Source: JAYODZ01 sp965662735 (GTDB taxonomy: Bacteria; Pseudomonadota; Alphaproteobacteria; RS24). From it: a DNA stretch of 64,000 nucleotides. Position 1 is the stretch's first letter. Each line of letters starts with the position of its first letter. The notes under the pieces were generated by a model. That model ran no database searches. It was given only the letters and a program-made list of their open reading frames with translations, and was not told the DNA's origin. The stretch covers positions 62,001-126,000 of the forward strand of contig CBFIIU010000002.1 of the NCBI GenBank assembly GCA_965662735.1. Reading direction: 5' to 3'. Below, one piece after another: positions 17,431 to 27,045 of the stretch. A program made the translations under genes and the position numbers.

Positions 17431-17460
17431 CCCCAGACTGTCCAGTTATGGGATCTGGGG
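17431..17460. promoter_or_regulatory. Inverted repeat CCCCAGA-N16-TCTGGGG in the purD/xseA divergent region
   Basis: CCCCAGA at 17431-17437 is exactly complementary to TCTGGGG at 17454-17460. The element lies 53 bp before xseA and 88 bp before purD. It could be an operator or an RNA hairpin; nothing in the sequence identifies a binding protein, and chance cannot be ruled out. Confidence 0.3.
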
Positions 17461-17512
17461 AATAGATGGACAAATTGGTGGATCGCCGAAGGGAAATAGA
17501 CGGGAAAAACAG

Positions 17513-19114
17513 ATGAGCAATGGACAAACGCCATCCGATGATCTCGTCATATCGGATCAAAATTCCGAGCCGCTGCGGGCTAATGATAGCGCCTTGAGCG
17601 TGAGTGAACTTTCCAATGCGATCAAACGGCAAGTTGAACAAAATTTTGAGCATATTCGCGTCCGCGGTGAAGTGGGCCGGGTGGCGCGACCGAGTTCGGG
17701 CCATTTGTACTTTGATCTAAAGGACGAAAAATCTGTGCTCGCGTCGGTCTGTTGGCGGGGCGTTGCGCAAGGTTTGGCGATCCAGCCCGAGCAAGGATTA
17801 GAGGTGATCTGCACCGGCAATCTCACCACCTTTGCTGGCCAGTCACGCTATCAATTGGTTGTTCAATCCATGGCGCCTGCTGGTGCCGGTGCCTTAATGG
17901 CGTTGCTCGAGGAGCGCCGGAAAAAACTTCAAGCCGAAGGCTTGTTCGATCCGCTTCGTAAAAAACCTTTGCCCTATTTGCCGCAAACCATTGGGGTTGT
18001 CACCAGCCCGTCCGGGGCCGTGATCCGCGATATATTGCATCGATTGGCCGATCGTTTTCCGCGTCATGTTTTGGTGTGGCCAGTTCGCGTGCAAGGGGAG
18101 AGCTGTGCAACCGAGGTCTCGGCAGCCATTGATGGGTTTAATCAGTTATCGGGCGATATTCCCAAACCGGACCTGATTATCGTGGCGCGCGGCGGGGGAA
18201 GTTTGGAGGATTTGTGGGGGTTCAATGAGGAGGCGGTGGTGCGGGCTGTGGCCCGCTCGGCCATTCCTGTTATTTCTGCCATTGGACACGAAACGGACAC
18301 GACCTTGATTGATTATGTCGCCGATCAGCGCGCGCCGACGCCAACGGCCGCCGCCGAAATGGCGGTGCCTGTGCGCAGTGAGTTGCGGGCAATAATTGCA
18401 AATAATCAATATCGTCTCGAGCAGGCCGTTATACGCGTTGCGCGTCAGGGGCGGATGCACTTGCAAGGTCTGGCGCGGGGCTTGCCACGTCCATCCGAGT
18501 TGATGGCGGGGGCTTCACAAACGCTCGATATGCTGGCGCAGCGCCTGTCGCTGGGGCTCACTCACTCGACCCGCACAGGACGTGCGCGCTTGGCTTTGGT
18601 GGCGCAACGATTATCGCCGCGCATGGTTCAATCCTTGCTATCGCATCGGCGTCATCACGACCTTGATCCCATGGCGCAGCGCCTATTATCTGGTTTGCGC
18701 AGCGCGCGACAACACGCTGCTCTCGCTTTTCGCCCGCTCGCTGGGCGGCTTCGTCCCACATTATTAACCGGTTTACTGGTGCCGCATCATCGACAACCCG
18801 CGCAGCGCCTGGATCGTCACATGCGCCTCACCCTGGCGACGCGTCGCGATCAGCTCTCATCTCTGTCGCGTCAATTGGCGCTGGTCAGTCATCAGTCGGT
18901 CTTAGCCCGGGGCTTTGCCCTGGTGCGCGACGCGTCAGGCGAACCGATCAGAGATGCCGACCGGATTGGTGCGGGAGACATTGTGCATATTCAAACGGCG
19001 CAAGGCTCGCCTTTTGCGGCGCGACGCGAGCCCGGTATCGCTCAACCGTCAAAGCCCGCTAGACCTCAGCGCCAAAAACCAGTACCACCAACTGAACAGG
19101 GCGATTTATTCTGA
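17513..19114 (+). CDS. xseA: Exodeoxyribonuclease VII large subunit
   Basis: XseA with XseB degrades single-stranded DNA bidirectionally. The N-terminal OB fold (LSVSELSNAIKRQVEQNFEH, VRGEVGRVARPSSGHLYFDL) is followed by the catalytic region with IGVVTSPSGAVIRDILHRL, IVARGGGSLEDLWGFNEE and SAIGHETDTTLIDYVADQRA, PTPTAAAE. The C-terminal half is a long helical coiled-coil region, and the last 40 residues are a basic Pro/Gln-rich tail. Length 533 is at the long end for the family. The next gene (DUF2093) is the usual alphaproteobacterial neighbour of xseA. Confidence 0.93.
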   Translation: MSNGQTPSDDLVISDQNSEPLRANDSALSVSELSNAIKRQVEQNFEHIRVRGEVGRVARPSSGHLYFDLKDEKSVLASVCWRGVAQGLAIQPEQGLEVICTGNLTTFAGQSRYQLVVQSMAPAGAGALMALLEERRKKLQAEGLFDPLRKKPLPYLPQTIGVVTSPSGAVIRDILHRLADRFPRHVLVWPVRVQGESCATEVSAAIDGFNQLSGDIPKPDLIIVARGGGSLEDLWGFNEEAVVRAVARSAIPVISAIGHETDTTLIDYVADQRAPTPTAAAEMAVPVRSELRAIIANNQYRLEQAVIRVARQGRMHLQGLARGLPRPSELMAGASQTLDMLAQRLSLGLTHSTRTGRARLALVAQRLSPRMVQSLLSHRRHHDLDPMAQRLLSGLRSARQHAALAFRPLAGRLRPTLLTGLLVPHHRQPAQRLDRHMRLTLATRRDQLSSLSRQLALVSHQSVLARGFALVRDASGEPIRDADRIGAGDIVHIQTAQGSPFAARREPGIAQPSKPARPQRQKPVPPTEQGDLF

Positions 19115-19134
19115 CGCGCTTAGGCGTAGGAGAC

Positions 19135-19359
19135 ATGAAGGAAGAACCGATGGCGGTTGAGAAACTCGGTGGCGAGGCTTTGATCAGATATCTCGACGGA
19201 GATTTCGAAATCATCAAACCAGGCACGCATGTGATCTGTGCCGTATCTCATGAGCCGATCTTTTTAGAAGATCTTAAATATTGGAGCGTTGCGCGCCAAG
19301 AGCCGTATCGGGATGCGGAAATGTCATTCGAAGCCTATCGCCAGTCGCTTTCATCATGA
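19135..19359 (+). CDS. DUF2093 family small protein
   Basis: This 74-residue protein matches the alphaproteobacterial DUF2093 family: IRYLDGDFEIIKPGTHVICAV followed by PIFLEDLKYWSVARQEPY. The function is not known to me. The family is found next to xseA, as here. Two starts are possible: ATG 19135 behind AGGAG, with short spacing, and ATG 19150 behind AGGAAG, with better spacing. Its stop overlaps the ATG of the M23 peptidase (ATGA at 19356-19359), so the three genes form a coupled unit. Confidence 0.85.
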   Translation: MKEEPMAVEKLGGEALIRYLDGDFEIIKPGTHVICAVSHEPIFLEDLKYWSVARQEPYRDAEMSFEAYRQSLSS

Positions 19360-20345
19360 ATCGGATCGGGTGGAGACATGGTGCCCTGAGGGGTGTCTGG
19401 TTTTCTCTTGTGCCCGTCGCCTCTGTGGCGCTCGTGGCCTCTCTTGCGCTCGTCGCCTCTCTTGCGCTCGTCGCCTCTGAGGCGGCTCTCGCCTTCTCTG
19501 ATCTAGCACGGGCCGATCAGGCCGATAAGCCAGCAGATGGGCAAGCGGAGTGGCCTACTGAATGGCCTGCTGAATGGGTTGAACAAGCCATGGTCTCAAG
19601 CCCTATCGGCATTGCCCAAGGGCAGCTGGTGCGCTTGCGCCTGCGCGAGGGCGTCAAGGTGGCTCTGAATGGTCAACCGCTTCCGGTCGTGAACGGTTGG
19701 ACGGCCTTTGGGTTCGATCGTGATCACGAGACCTCAATTGAGCTCGATTTCGCCCGCAAGCAAGCGCATCAAAAAATCAGCTTGCCCATTGCCAAGCGTA
19801 AATATGAAGTCCAACGGATCGATGGCTTGCCCCCCCAATATGTAACGCCGCCACCGGAAGAGCTGGCGCGCATAAAAGCAGATAGGCTCAAGAAAAAACA
19901 AGCGCGGGCGGCCAGTGATTTGCGCGCTGACTTCGCGCAGCCTTTTATCTGGCCGGTGCGGGGGCGCATTACGGGGGTGTTTGGCAGCCAACGTTTTTAT
20001 AATGGTGAACCGCGCCGTCCGCATTATGGCGTCGATATTGCCGCGCCGGCAGGAACAGATGTTGTTGCAACAGCCTCGGGGCGCGTCAGCCTCGCTGAAC
20101 CGGATATGTATTTTGAAGGCGGCCTTATTTTCATCGACCATGGTTTGGGCGTCACCTCCATTTACATGCATCTTGGCGAGGTTTTAGTGTCTGCAGGGCA
20201 AGATGTTGTGGCTGGCGAGGTGATCGGTCGCGTCGGATCGACGGGTCGATCGACGGGTGCGCATTTGGATTGGCGGGTCCAATGGCAAGGGGCCCATCTT
20301 GATCCGTTGCTGCTTGTCGTCGACGAGGCGCCTGCGAAACCGTGA
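19356..20345 (+). CDS. Secreted M23 (LytM-like) peptidase
   Basis: The protein has a signal peptide whose hydrophobic core is built from repeats (VALVASLALVASLALVAS), a spacer, and a C-terminal peptidoglycan endopeptidase domain. That domain holds H223-YGV-D227, YMHLG (His272) and GAHLDW (His303, Asp305). In LytM the last motif is HxH, and its second His is the third zinc ligand; here it is Asp, so activity is uncertain. ATG 19356 overlaps the DUF2093 stop. A longer frame from 19281 exists but lies within the upstream gene. The short EWPTEWPAEW stretch is another repeat. It probably trims cell-wall cross-links or activates an amidase. Confidence 0.8.
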   Translation: MNRIGWRHGALRGVWFSLVPVASVALVASLALVASLALVASEAALAFSDLARADQADKPADGQAEWPTEWPAEWVEQAMVSSPIGIAQGQLVRLRLREGVKVALNGQPLPVVNGWTAFGFDRDHETSIELDFARKQAHQKISLPIAKRKYEVQRIDGLPPQYVTPPPEELARIKADRLKKKQARAASDLRADFAQPFIWPVRGRITGVFGSQRFYNGEPRRPHYGVDIAAPAGTDVVATASGRVSLAEPDMYFEGGLIFIDHGLGVTSIYMHLGEVLVSAGQDVVAGEVIGRVGSTGRSTGAHLDWRVQWQGAHLDPLLLVVDEAPAKP

Positions 20346-20347
20346 GC

Positions 20348-21328
20348 TTAAAGTCGGGAGAGGGCGTGCTGCACCACTGCCGTCAGATCCGGTTCCGTGG
20401 ATAGCTGGATCTCAAAAACGTCACTGGCCGATAATAAGGCTTGGCGCAGGCCACCTGCCCCTTTCAGCCGGCTTGCGTCTTTTTCAGTGGTGATGAGGCG
20501 GGCATCGCGCTTCGAGGCTTCCCCGATCAGCATTCGCGCATCCATTTCGCTATAGGCATAGTGATCATCAAAAAACCATGTCCCGCGAATATCGTAACCG
20601 GCTTCGTCAAGACTTCGGGTAAACTTGTCTGGATTAGCAATTCCGCAATAGGCATAGACGGGCTTAGGCTGAGGGGCTTTGGGTTGAATATGTGCCACGA
20701 CTAATGGAATTTGGAGTCGGTCACAGATGTCCACTAAGTCTGGGTTCGGCTGCCCGTGGTTCACCACCACAATATCTGCCCGTGCCACAGCATTTCGCCA
20801 AGGCTCGCGCAATGGTCCGGCAGGGATCAAGCGGCCATTGCCAAACCCGCGCAGGCCATCCACCACTAAAATGCGAAGGTCGTAAGACAAGGCTGGGTTT
20901 TGATAGCCATCATCCAACAGTAAAATATCGTATCCCTCGGCGAGCGCACAGCGCGCCGTTTCTCTCCGGTCGGCCCCAATGTAAACCGGGTGACGTTGAG
21001 CCAAGAGGCAGGGCTCGTCCCCCACATCGATTGCCTGATGCGTGTCGCTCACCCGCACGGGGCCGCTCAATGATCCACCATAGCCGCGCGATAAAATAGC
21101 CGGTCGGTATCCAGCTTGCGCCAATGTGGTGGCCAAGAGATCGGTAACGGGTGTTTTACCGGCGCCGCCAATGGTCGCATTTCCAACACAGATCACCGGA
21201 CAATTAAGCGTTAACGGGCGCGTGATCAGGCGTCGACAAACGCCCACAGAATAATAGAGGCGACCAAGAGGGGCTAAGAGCGTGGAGGACAGACCATTAG
21301 ATTGATACCAAAATTTCGGTTCACGCAT
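20348..21328 (-). CDS. lpxK: Tetraacyldisaccharide 4'-kinase
   Basis: LpxK phosphorylates the 4' position of the tetraacyl disaccharide to form lipid IVA, at the inner face of the inner membrane. The Walker A-like GNATIGGAGKTPVT (49-62), LSRGYGG and LLLDDGYQN motifs are present. Its N-terminal segment LLAPLGRLYYSVGVCRR is the usual amphipathic membrane helix. Length of 326 residues is normal. It is the last gene of the msbA-like/waaA/lpxK run and converges with the M23 peptidase gene, with 2 bp between the stops. Confidence 0.93.
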   Translation of the reverse strand: MREPKFWYQSNGLSSTLLAPLGRLYYSVGVCRRLITRPLTLNCPVICVGNATIGGAGKTPVTDLLATTLAQAGYRPAILSRGYGGSLSGPVRVSDTHQAIDVGDEPCLLAQRHPVYIGADRRETARCALAEGYDILLLDDGYQNPALSYDLRILVVDGLRGFGNGRLIPAGPLREPWRNAVARADIVVVNHGQPNPDLVDICDRLQIPLVVAHIQPKAPQPKPVYAYCGIANPDKFTRSLDEAGYDIRGTWFFDDHYAYSEMDARMLIGEASKRDARLITTEKDASRLKGAGGLRQALLSASDVFEIQLSTEPDLTAVVQHALSRL

Positions 21329-21372
21329 GGGAATATCTCCGTATCATCAGGGTGAGTAACCGCCTGTCCATA

Positions 21373-22662
21373 TTAGGAGCGTCCTACCGTATAGCTGCTA
21401 GGTTCAGCAGATTCGATGATCGTGAGCAATTCATGTGCAATGCGCTGCGTGGTGCCGCGGTCGCGCGCCACAATCTCGCGGGCTTTTTCCTGCAATTTTT
21501 TACAGTCATTTGGCTGGGCTAAGAGCTCCGTCAAACGCGCCGCCAGCGAGCTGCGGTCGACTGCTGTGCACGCAGGGCTGAGATCGGCGAAAATCTCGCG
21601 AAAATTCGTAATGGACGGGCCGTGTAAAATCGCACAATCGAGGCGCGCCGCTTCGAGAGGGTTTTGGCCCCCATGCGGAATAAGGGTGCCGCCGATCAAA
21701 CAAATGGGGGCAAGACGATAAAACACCCCCATATCACCAATCGTGTCGCCAAATAAAAATTGGGTGTCAGCGGTGAGGGGCTGATTTTTTGAATACAGGC
21801 TGAAGGGCGCGCCTTTTAAATCGGGATGGCGCGTCAGCTCGCCGACGCGATCGGGATGGCGCGGGACAATCACGGTTAGTAAATCCGGAAATTGATCGAG
21901 CAAGGAATGATGCGTACGCATGGCGACGCTTTCCTCATCCGCATGTGTGCTGGCAGCCAACCAAAGCGGCCGATGGGCAACGGCTTCTTTCAGGCTGAGA
22001 AGGCGATCGGCGTTAAAGGTCAGATCGGGGGCGTCGCGTTTAATATTTCCCAACATATCAACGGACGACAAACCAAGTTGGTTAAGGCGTTGGGCCGTAT
22101 CATGATCTTGCGCGAGAATGCGACTAAAACATCCCAAAATCTCTCGGGCGAGCGATGATCGTCTTTTCCATCGTTTGAAACTGGTTGGCGACAGGCGTGC
22201 ATTGACGAGCGCCAAACGCGTGCCGCGCTGATGCGCTAAGGTGATGAGGTTCGGCCATATTTCGGATTCGATAAAAAATCCGACGAGGGGTTTCCAGTGC
22301 GATAAAAATCGGCCGACATAAGTCGGGTGGTCGAGAGGCGCATATTGATGCACGAGATTCCGAGGGCGCTTAGATTGAGCAATATAATCGGCTGAGCTGC
22401 GCGTCGTTGTCGTGAGTAAGACCGTGTCATCGGGGCGCGCCGCACAAATGATGCGCAGTAAAGGAAAAATCGAGATCACTTCGCCGACACTGGCGGCATG
22501 GATCCACAGGGTCTTCTCGCCGGAATGTGTTTGGGGTGTAATGCCATAGCGCTCGCGATAGCGCACAGGATCTTCGCGTCCGCGCCATCGTCGAACATGG
22601 ACGAGGCCGATCACCAATGGTGTTAAGAGGCGGAGAATGAACCCATAAACCTGCAGGGCCAT
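21373..22662 (-). CDS. waaA: 3-deoxy-D-manno-octulosonic acid transferase
   Basis: WaaA (KdtA) transfers Kdo from CMP-Kdo to lipid IVA. The N-terminal membrane helix (about 1-22), WIHAASVGEVISIFPL with the catalytic Glu, FFIESEIWPNLI, LVNARLSPTSFKRW, and GGTLIPHGGQNPLEAARL are family motifs. The 429-residue length is normal. The start overlaps the stop of the upstream ABC transporter gene by 1 bp, so the two are translationally coupled. Whether the enzyme adds one or two Kdo residues cannot be read from sequence. Confidence 0.92.
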   Translation of the reverse strand: MALQVYGFILRLLTPLVIGLVHVRRWRGREDPVRYRERYGITPQTHSGEKTLWIHAASVGEVISIFPLLRIICAARPDDTVLLTTTTRSSADYIAQSKRPRNLVHQYAPLDHPTYVGRFLSHWKPLVGFFIESEIWPNLITLAHQRGTRLALVNARLSPTSFKRWKRRSSLAREILGCFSRILAQDHDTAQRLNQLGLSSVDMLGNIKRDAPDLTFNADRLLSLKEAVAHRPLWLAASTHADEESVAMRTHHSLLDQFPDLLTVIVPRHPDRVGELTRHPDLKGAPFSLYSKNQPLTADTQFLFGDTIGDMGVFYRLAPICLIGGTLIPHGGQNPLEAARLDCAILHGPSITNFREIFADLSPACTAVDRSSLAARLTELLAQPNDCKKLQEKAREIVARDRGTTQRIAHELLTIIESAEPSSYTVGRS

Positions 22663-24482
22663 TAGCTCACATCGCCCTCAAATTGGGTCTGATACAGGCG
22701 CGCATATAAGCCATTGAGCGCCAGCAATTCGGGATGCGTTCCTTGCTCAACGATTTGCCCTTGATCGAGCACAAAAATACGATCGGCATGCAAAATGGTT
22801 GAAAGTCGATGCGCAATAACGAAGGAGGTGCGCCCCATCATCAAGCGGGTCAGCGATTCTTGTACCAGTTTTTCCGATTGTGTATCGAGGGCGCTCGTGG
22901 CTTCATCCAAAAGCAAGATGGGTGCGTCTTTTAAAATGGCACGGGCAATCGCTAAACGTTGCTTTTGCCCCCCCGACAGGCGAAGGCCTGCTTCACCAAC
23001 CAGCGTGTCATAATTTTGCGGCATTGCCATAATAAACTCATCCGCTGCGGCTTGTGCTGCCGCAACACGAATGTCGTCATCGGATGCATCCGGTCGGCCA
23101 AATGCAATATTGGCACGAATGGAGTCGTCAAATAAAAATGGATCCTGGGTCACCAGCGCAATGGCGCTGCGCAGGCTAGATAGGGTGAGGCGACGAATAT
23201 CTAGTCCATCGACTAAAATTTGCCCGTGGCTCGCATCAAAAAACCGCATCATCAAATTCAGGATGGTTGATTTGCCACCCCCCGACGGCCCCACCAAGGC
23301 AATGGTCTCCCCGGCGGAAATTGAGAAGTGCAGATTGCTCACCGCCGGATCGCCGCGCCCTGCATAGCTAAACGACACATTATCGAAGGTCACATCGCCG
23401 CGCGCGATGGATCCATCGATCGCATCGGGCGTGTCGAGAATGCTGATCGGCGCATCGACAATTTCAAAAATACGTTGTCCGGCAGCCACCCCTTCTTGCA
23501 ATGCGGTTTGAACGGTGGCGACGGAGCGCAAAGGGCCATAAGACATCAGCAACGCCGTAACGAAGCCCATAAATTCGCCCGTTGTTAATAAGCCGGCATT
23601 GCTTTGCTGGGCACCAACATAAATAATGGCGGCCACGGCTGTGCCGGCTAGAATTTCGACAATCGGACTGCTGGTTGCGCGCGCTTTATAGGCGCGCATG
23701 CTAAAGTCGAGAATGTTTTCAATATTCATTTTCGCACGCGACACCATCATCGATTCTTGCCGATAGGCTTTGATAATGCGCAGGCCGCTCATGGTCTCGG
23801 CGATGGTGGTCGATAGACCGCCCGTCTCTTCGAGCCCCAAACGCGCCGCCTTGCGGGTTCGTTTACCAATGGACCGAAGGAGAATAATGCCCAGCGGGAT
23901 CACGATGATTGTGTACACCATCGCCAAATGCCAATTGGTGTAAAACATAACAACAACCAAAGCGACCACGGTCAATAAATGGCGGGCGAGGCCGATCACT
24001 GTGTTGTTGACGGTATCGCGTAAGCGGATCGTATCGGTCATGAAAATTGAGATATATTCGCCCGAGTGAAGACGGTTGAGAAAGCCGACATCTCCCGTCA
24101 CAATTTGCCCATAGAGATCGATTTGCAAATCGGCGGTGGTCCGTTGACCCACAAAATTTAAAATCACATTAGAGGCGTAAGTTGCGACGGCCCGAATGGC
24201 TGAGACGGCCAAAATTCCAAGAGGAATAAGGATCATCAAAAGCGTGTCAGGATTATTAAAGACATTGTCGATTGCTTGTTGGATAAACCAGGGAATAGCG
24301 CCCGTCGTTGCCGCTACAATAATATTGGTGACGATGCCAATGCCGAGAAGTCCCCAATGCGGCCGCAAATAGGTTTGCACCATGCGTTGAATGAGCGCCA
24401 TGCTCTTTTCCCGGTTCGCTTGATAGGCAGCAATTTGATCTGCTCGCGCACGCTGGGGGCTTATCGAGGCGTCATCTGACAT
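22662..24482 (-). CDS. msbA: MsbA-like lipid A/lipid flippase, ABC half-transporter
   Basis: A six-helix membrane domain (about residues 35-330) is fused to an ATPase domain with Walker A LVGPSGGGKSTILNL, the LSGGQKQRLAIARAIL signature and Walker B ILLLDEATSALD. Such homodimers flip lipid A-core across the inner membrane. Position directly before waaA and lpxK supports the MsbA role, but the family also includes other lipid and peptide exporters, so the substrate is inferred from context. The 606-residue length is typical. Confidence 0.78.
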   Translation of the reverse strand: MSDDASISPQRARADQIAAYQANREKSMALIQRMVQTYLRPHWGLLGIGIVTNIIVAATTGAIPWFIQQAIDNVFNNPDTLLMILIPLGILAVSAIRAVATYASNVILNFVGQRTTADLQIDLYGQIVTGDVGFLNRLHSGEYISIFMTDTIRLRDTVNNTVIGLARHLLTVVALVVVMFYTNWHLAMVYTIIVIPLGIILLRSIGKRTRKAARLGLEETGGLSTTIAETMSGLRIIKAYRQESMMVSRAKMNIENILDFSMRAYKARATSSPIVEILAGTAVAAIIYVGAQQSNAGLLTTGEFMGFVTALLMSYGPLRSVATVQTALQEGVAAGQRIFEIVDAPISILDTPDAIDGSIARGDVTFDNVSFSYAGRGDPAVSNLHFSISAGETIALVGPSGGGKSTILNLMMRFFDASHGQILVDGLDIRRLTLSSLRSAIALVTQDPFLFDDSIRANIAFGRPDASDDDIRVAAAQAAADEFIMAMPQNYDTLVGEAGLRLSGGQKQRLAIARAILKDAPILLLDEATSALDTQSEKLVQESLTRLMMGRTSFVIAHRLSTILHADRIFVLDQGQIVEQGTHPELLALNGLYARLYQTQFEGDVS

Positions 24483-24542
24483 ATATGCTTTTCCTGACCT
24501 TAACGCTTCTGCATAGCATAGCCCGCCTCAGCTGGCTATTTG

Positions 24543-25889
24543 TTACAACCCGGCCAAGGTCATTTCAGGGATTAAAATGCTGGGCGCGTCGACGCCACGA
24601 CGATGGCTCAAGTCAGATGCTGGAACCAGGGTCTTAAACATCTCGCGCAAATTGCTGGCAATGGTAATCTCGCTGACAGGATAGGCGATGACGCCGCCCT
24701 CGATCCAAAAACCAGACGCTCCACGACTATAGTCGCCGGTCACCCCATTGACGCCCATCCCAATTAATTCTGTGACTAACAAGCCTTCGCCAATATCGCG
24801 ATATAAGTCTTCAGGGGATGACGTTCCGGCGGCAAGGGTCACATTTGAGGCTGATGGGCTGGGCGGGCCACCAATGCCGCGGCCGGCGCGGGCATTGGAT
24901 GTGAGGCCTAATTGTTTAGCGGTCGCGACATCGAGGAGCCAATTACACAGCACCCCATCTTCGATTAATGATAAGGGCTTCATCGGCGCGCCTTCTCCAT
25001 CAAATCCGGCGCTGCGCAAGCCGCGCTTGCGCAATGGATCGTCGATAATCTGGATCCCGTTCCCCATAATGGCTTGGCCCATATCATTTCTCAAAAAAGA
25101 GGTGCCGCGGGCAATGGCGCTGCCCGAAAGGGCGCCCAGAAGATGCCCAACCAATGACGCGGAGACGCGTTGATCAAAAATAACCGGCGCTTTTTGGCTC
25201 TTTATTTTTCGTGGGTTGAGACGGGCACAACTGCGCTCCGCCGCGCGCTGACCAATGTCATGGGGCGTATCAAGATCGCTCGCATGGCGTGTGCTGTGGC
25301 TCGCATAGTCGCGTTCCATATTGGCGCCCTCTCCAGCCAAGACGGCGCAGCTAAGCGAAAAAGACGAGGTTTCGTAGCTGCCAAAAAAACCTTCACTCGT
25401 CGCGAGGGATGTTCGGCCTCTGCTCCACGAGGCGCCCGCCCCTTCGGAATTCGTGATTCCTGTCACGGCGCGGGCGATATCTTCAGTTTCGCGGGCGGCC
25501 GCACCCAGTTCCTCGGCGCTCAGTTCAGTTGCATCATATAAATCCAGATCGTCCCAACTCTGCGCCAGATCTGCGCGGGCGATGAGGCCACAATAGGGAT
25601 CAGGGGGGGTGTTGCGGGCCATGGCAACGGCGCGTTCGGCTAATGCGTCAATCATATCGGCCGTTCCGCCTGAAGCCGACACAAAGGCTTGGCTCTGGCC
25701 GATCATCGCCCGTAATTCAATGTCACGGCTTTCGGCGCGTTCTAAATCTTCTACTTCACCCAGTCGACATGACACACTCAAGGCCGAGGCGGCACTGATC
25801 AACACATCTGCTTGATCGGCGCCATGGCGCTTTAAACTGTCAAGGGCGAGCTGGAGAAGCTCGCGATCTGCTGCTTCGGATGACGCCAT
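24543..25889 (-). CDS. pmbA: TldE/PmbA, metalloprotease subunit
   Basis: PmbA (TldE) forms a heterodimer with TldD that cleaves small unfolded peptides in the cytoplasm, and in enterobacteria matures microcin B17 and degrades CcdA. The family pattern is clear, for example DVLISAASALSVSCRLGEVE, GRGIGGPPSPSASNVTLAAG, ELIGMGVNGVTGDYSRGASG, and WIEGGVIAYPVSEITIASNL. It lacks the HExxxH motif, as expected for this subunit. The partner tldD is at 30563-32002. The fatty acid desaturase gene lies 47 bp upstream on the same strand. Confidence 0.92.
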   Translation of the reverse strand: MASSEAADRELLQLALDSLKRHGADQADVLISAASALSVSCRLGEVEDLERAESRDIELRAMIGQSQAFVSASGGTADMIDALAERAVAMARNTPPDPYCGLIARADLAQSWDDLDLYDATELSAEELGAAARETEDIARAVTGITNSEGAGASWSRGRTSLATSEGFFGSYETSSFSLSCAVLAGEGANMERDYASHSTRHASDLDTPHDIGQRAAERSCARLNPRKIKSQKAPVIFDQRVSASLVGHLLGALSGSAIARGTSFLRNDMGQAIMGNGIQIIDDPLRKRGLRSAGFDGEGAPMKPLSLIEDGVLCNWLLDVATAKQLGLTSNARAGRGIGGPPSPSASNVTLAAGTSSPEDLYRDIGEGLLVTELIGMGVNGVTGDYSRGASGFWIEGGVIAYPVSEITIASNLREMFKTLVPASDLSHRRGVDAPSILIPEMTLAGL

Positions 25890-25936
25890 GCGCGTGGTTC
25901 CTTTTCTATAATCGGTAAATGCCCAGACGGGTCGGC

Positions 25937-26974
25937 TCAGGCATTGGTGGTGGTAAATCCATCTGTAAAGCTGCCCACAAGACGCGATGTGCGTTTTCCT
26001 TTGGGAGGTGAGCCTGAAGAAGGTGTGTCGTCGCGGCTGCAGGCGCGCCGAATGATATGTGTGTAGCTGGGTGCTGTCTCCATCCGATCGCCATAGCCGG
26101 CCGCCAGTAGGGCGCGGCGAAGCGCGGGGAGACGGTAGCAGGGCACATACATCATCAAATGATGCTCAACATGATAATTGACCCAGTAAGGTGCCAGGAA
26201 AATGCGCGCCAACCAATTGGCATGCGTCGTTCGGGCATTGCGGAACGGATCATTATTATCGGGAATAATCGCATGCTCGGCAATGTTGCGAATGCGGGTA
26301 ATCGCCATGTGGTAGGTTAAAAAGGGCAACAGCCAAAACACCAAATAATAGCTCCAGTGAAAAAGGCTCGCGCATAAACCAAAAATAACCAGCTGGGCGA
26401 TCAGCGCATGACCGAGGCGAAACCAGAAAAACGAGAGGCGCCGCGATAATGGCCACTCTTTCTCTCCCACAGCGGTTTTGAATTGGGCCAGCCTTTGCTT
26501 TAAACCAGTTTGCCCGGAGAGATCGCGGATCATTTTGCGACGGAAGCTCTCCCGTGTGATGGGAAACGGCGCAGATAAAACCAGATCAGGATCATCGGCT
26601 TGTTGTGTCCGCTTGTGATGCCCCAAATGATAACGTCGATAGGCCCCTGTATGTGCAAAAACAGGGTAGGCACATAACCAATCGCTGAGCCAGTCATTGA
26701 GTTTGGGCGAGCGCATTAAGGCGCGATGCGCGGCATCATGCATCAAGATAGAAATGCCGAGCTGACGCGCCCCGATCAATGCGATGGCCAGAAGAAAGGT
26801 GATCGGGTTTGGAAAAAAGTAGAACAGCGCCATCGCCCCAAAAATAACACCCCACGCATGCGCGATCAGATACAGCCCCCATCCATTGCTTTTGCGGCGC
26901 ACAGCATCAAGGGTTGCTGCATCCAATAGGTGATGTGCTGGGATGTGAAGATGTGAGTGTGTTTGTTCCGTCAT
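25937..26974 (-). CDS. Membrane fatty acid desaturase
   Basis: The three histidine boxes of the di-iron desaturase superfamily are present: HDAAH (79-83), HLGHH (116-120) and NYHVEHH. Between them are four or more membrane helices. It probably introduces a double bond into acyl chains or hydroxylates/desaturates a lipid; the exact substrate is unknown, and carotenoid or sphingolipid modification is not excluded. Start ATG 26974 (MTEQTHSHLH) removes a poorly supported 19-residue extension. The C-terminal 35 residues are a polar tail. It lies upstream of pmbA and downstream of ubiA on the same strand. Confidence 0.82.
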   Translation of the reverse strand: MTEQTHSHLHIPAHHLLDAATLDAVRRKSNGWGLYLIAHAWGVIFGAMALFYFFPNPITFLLAIALIGARQLGISILMHDAAHRALMRSPKLNDWLSDWLCAYPVFAHTGAYRRYHLGHHKRTQQADDPDLVLSAPFPITRESFRRKMIRDLSGQTGLKQRLAQFKTAVGEKEWPLSRRLSFFWFRLGHALIAQLVIFGLCASLFHWSYYLVFWLLPFLTYHMAITRIRNIAEHAIIPDNNDPFRNARTTHANWLARIFLAPYWVNYHVEHHLMMYVPCYRLPALRRALLAAGYGDRMETAPSYTHIIRRACSRDDTPSSGSPPKGKRTSRLVGSFTDGFTTTNA

Positions 26975-27045
26975 GGTGGCCACTATAAGATTGAAATCCC
27001 GCGAAATCCAGTATTGGATCCGTGTTAACACGGATCATGGTTTGC

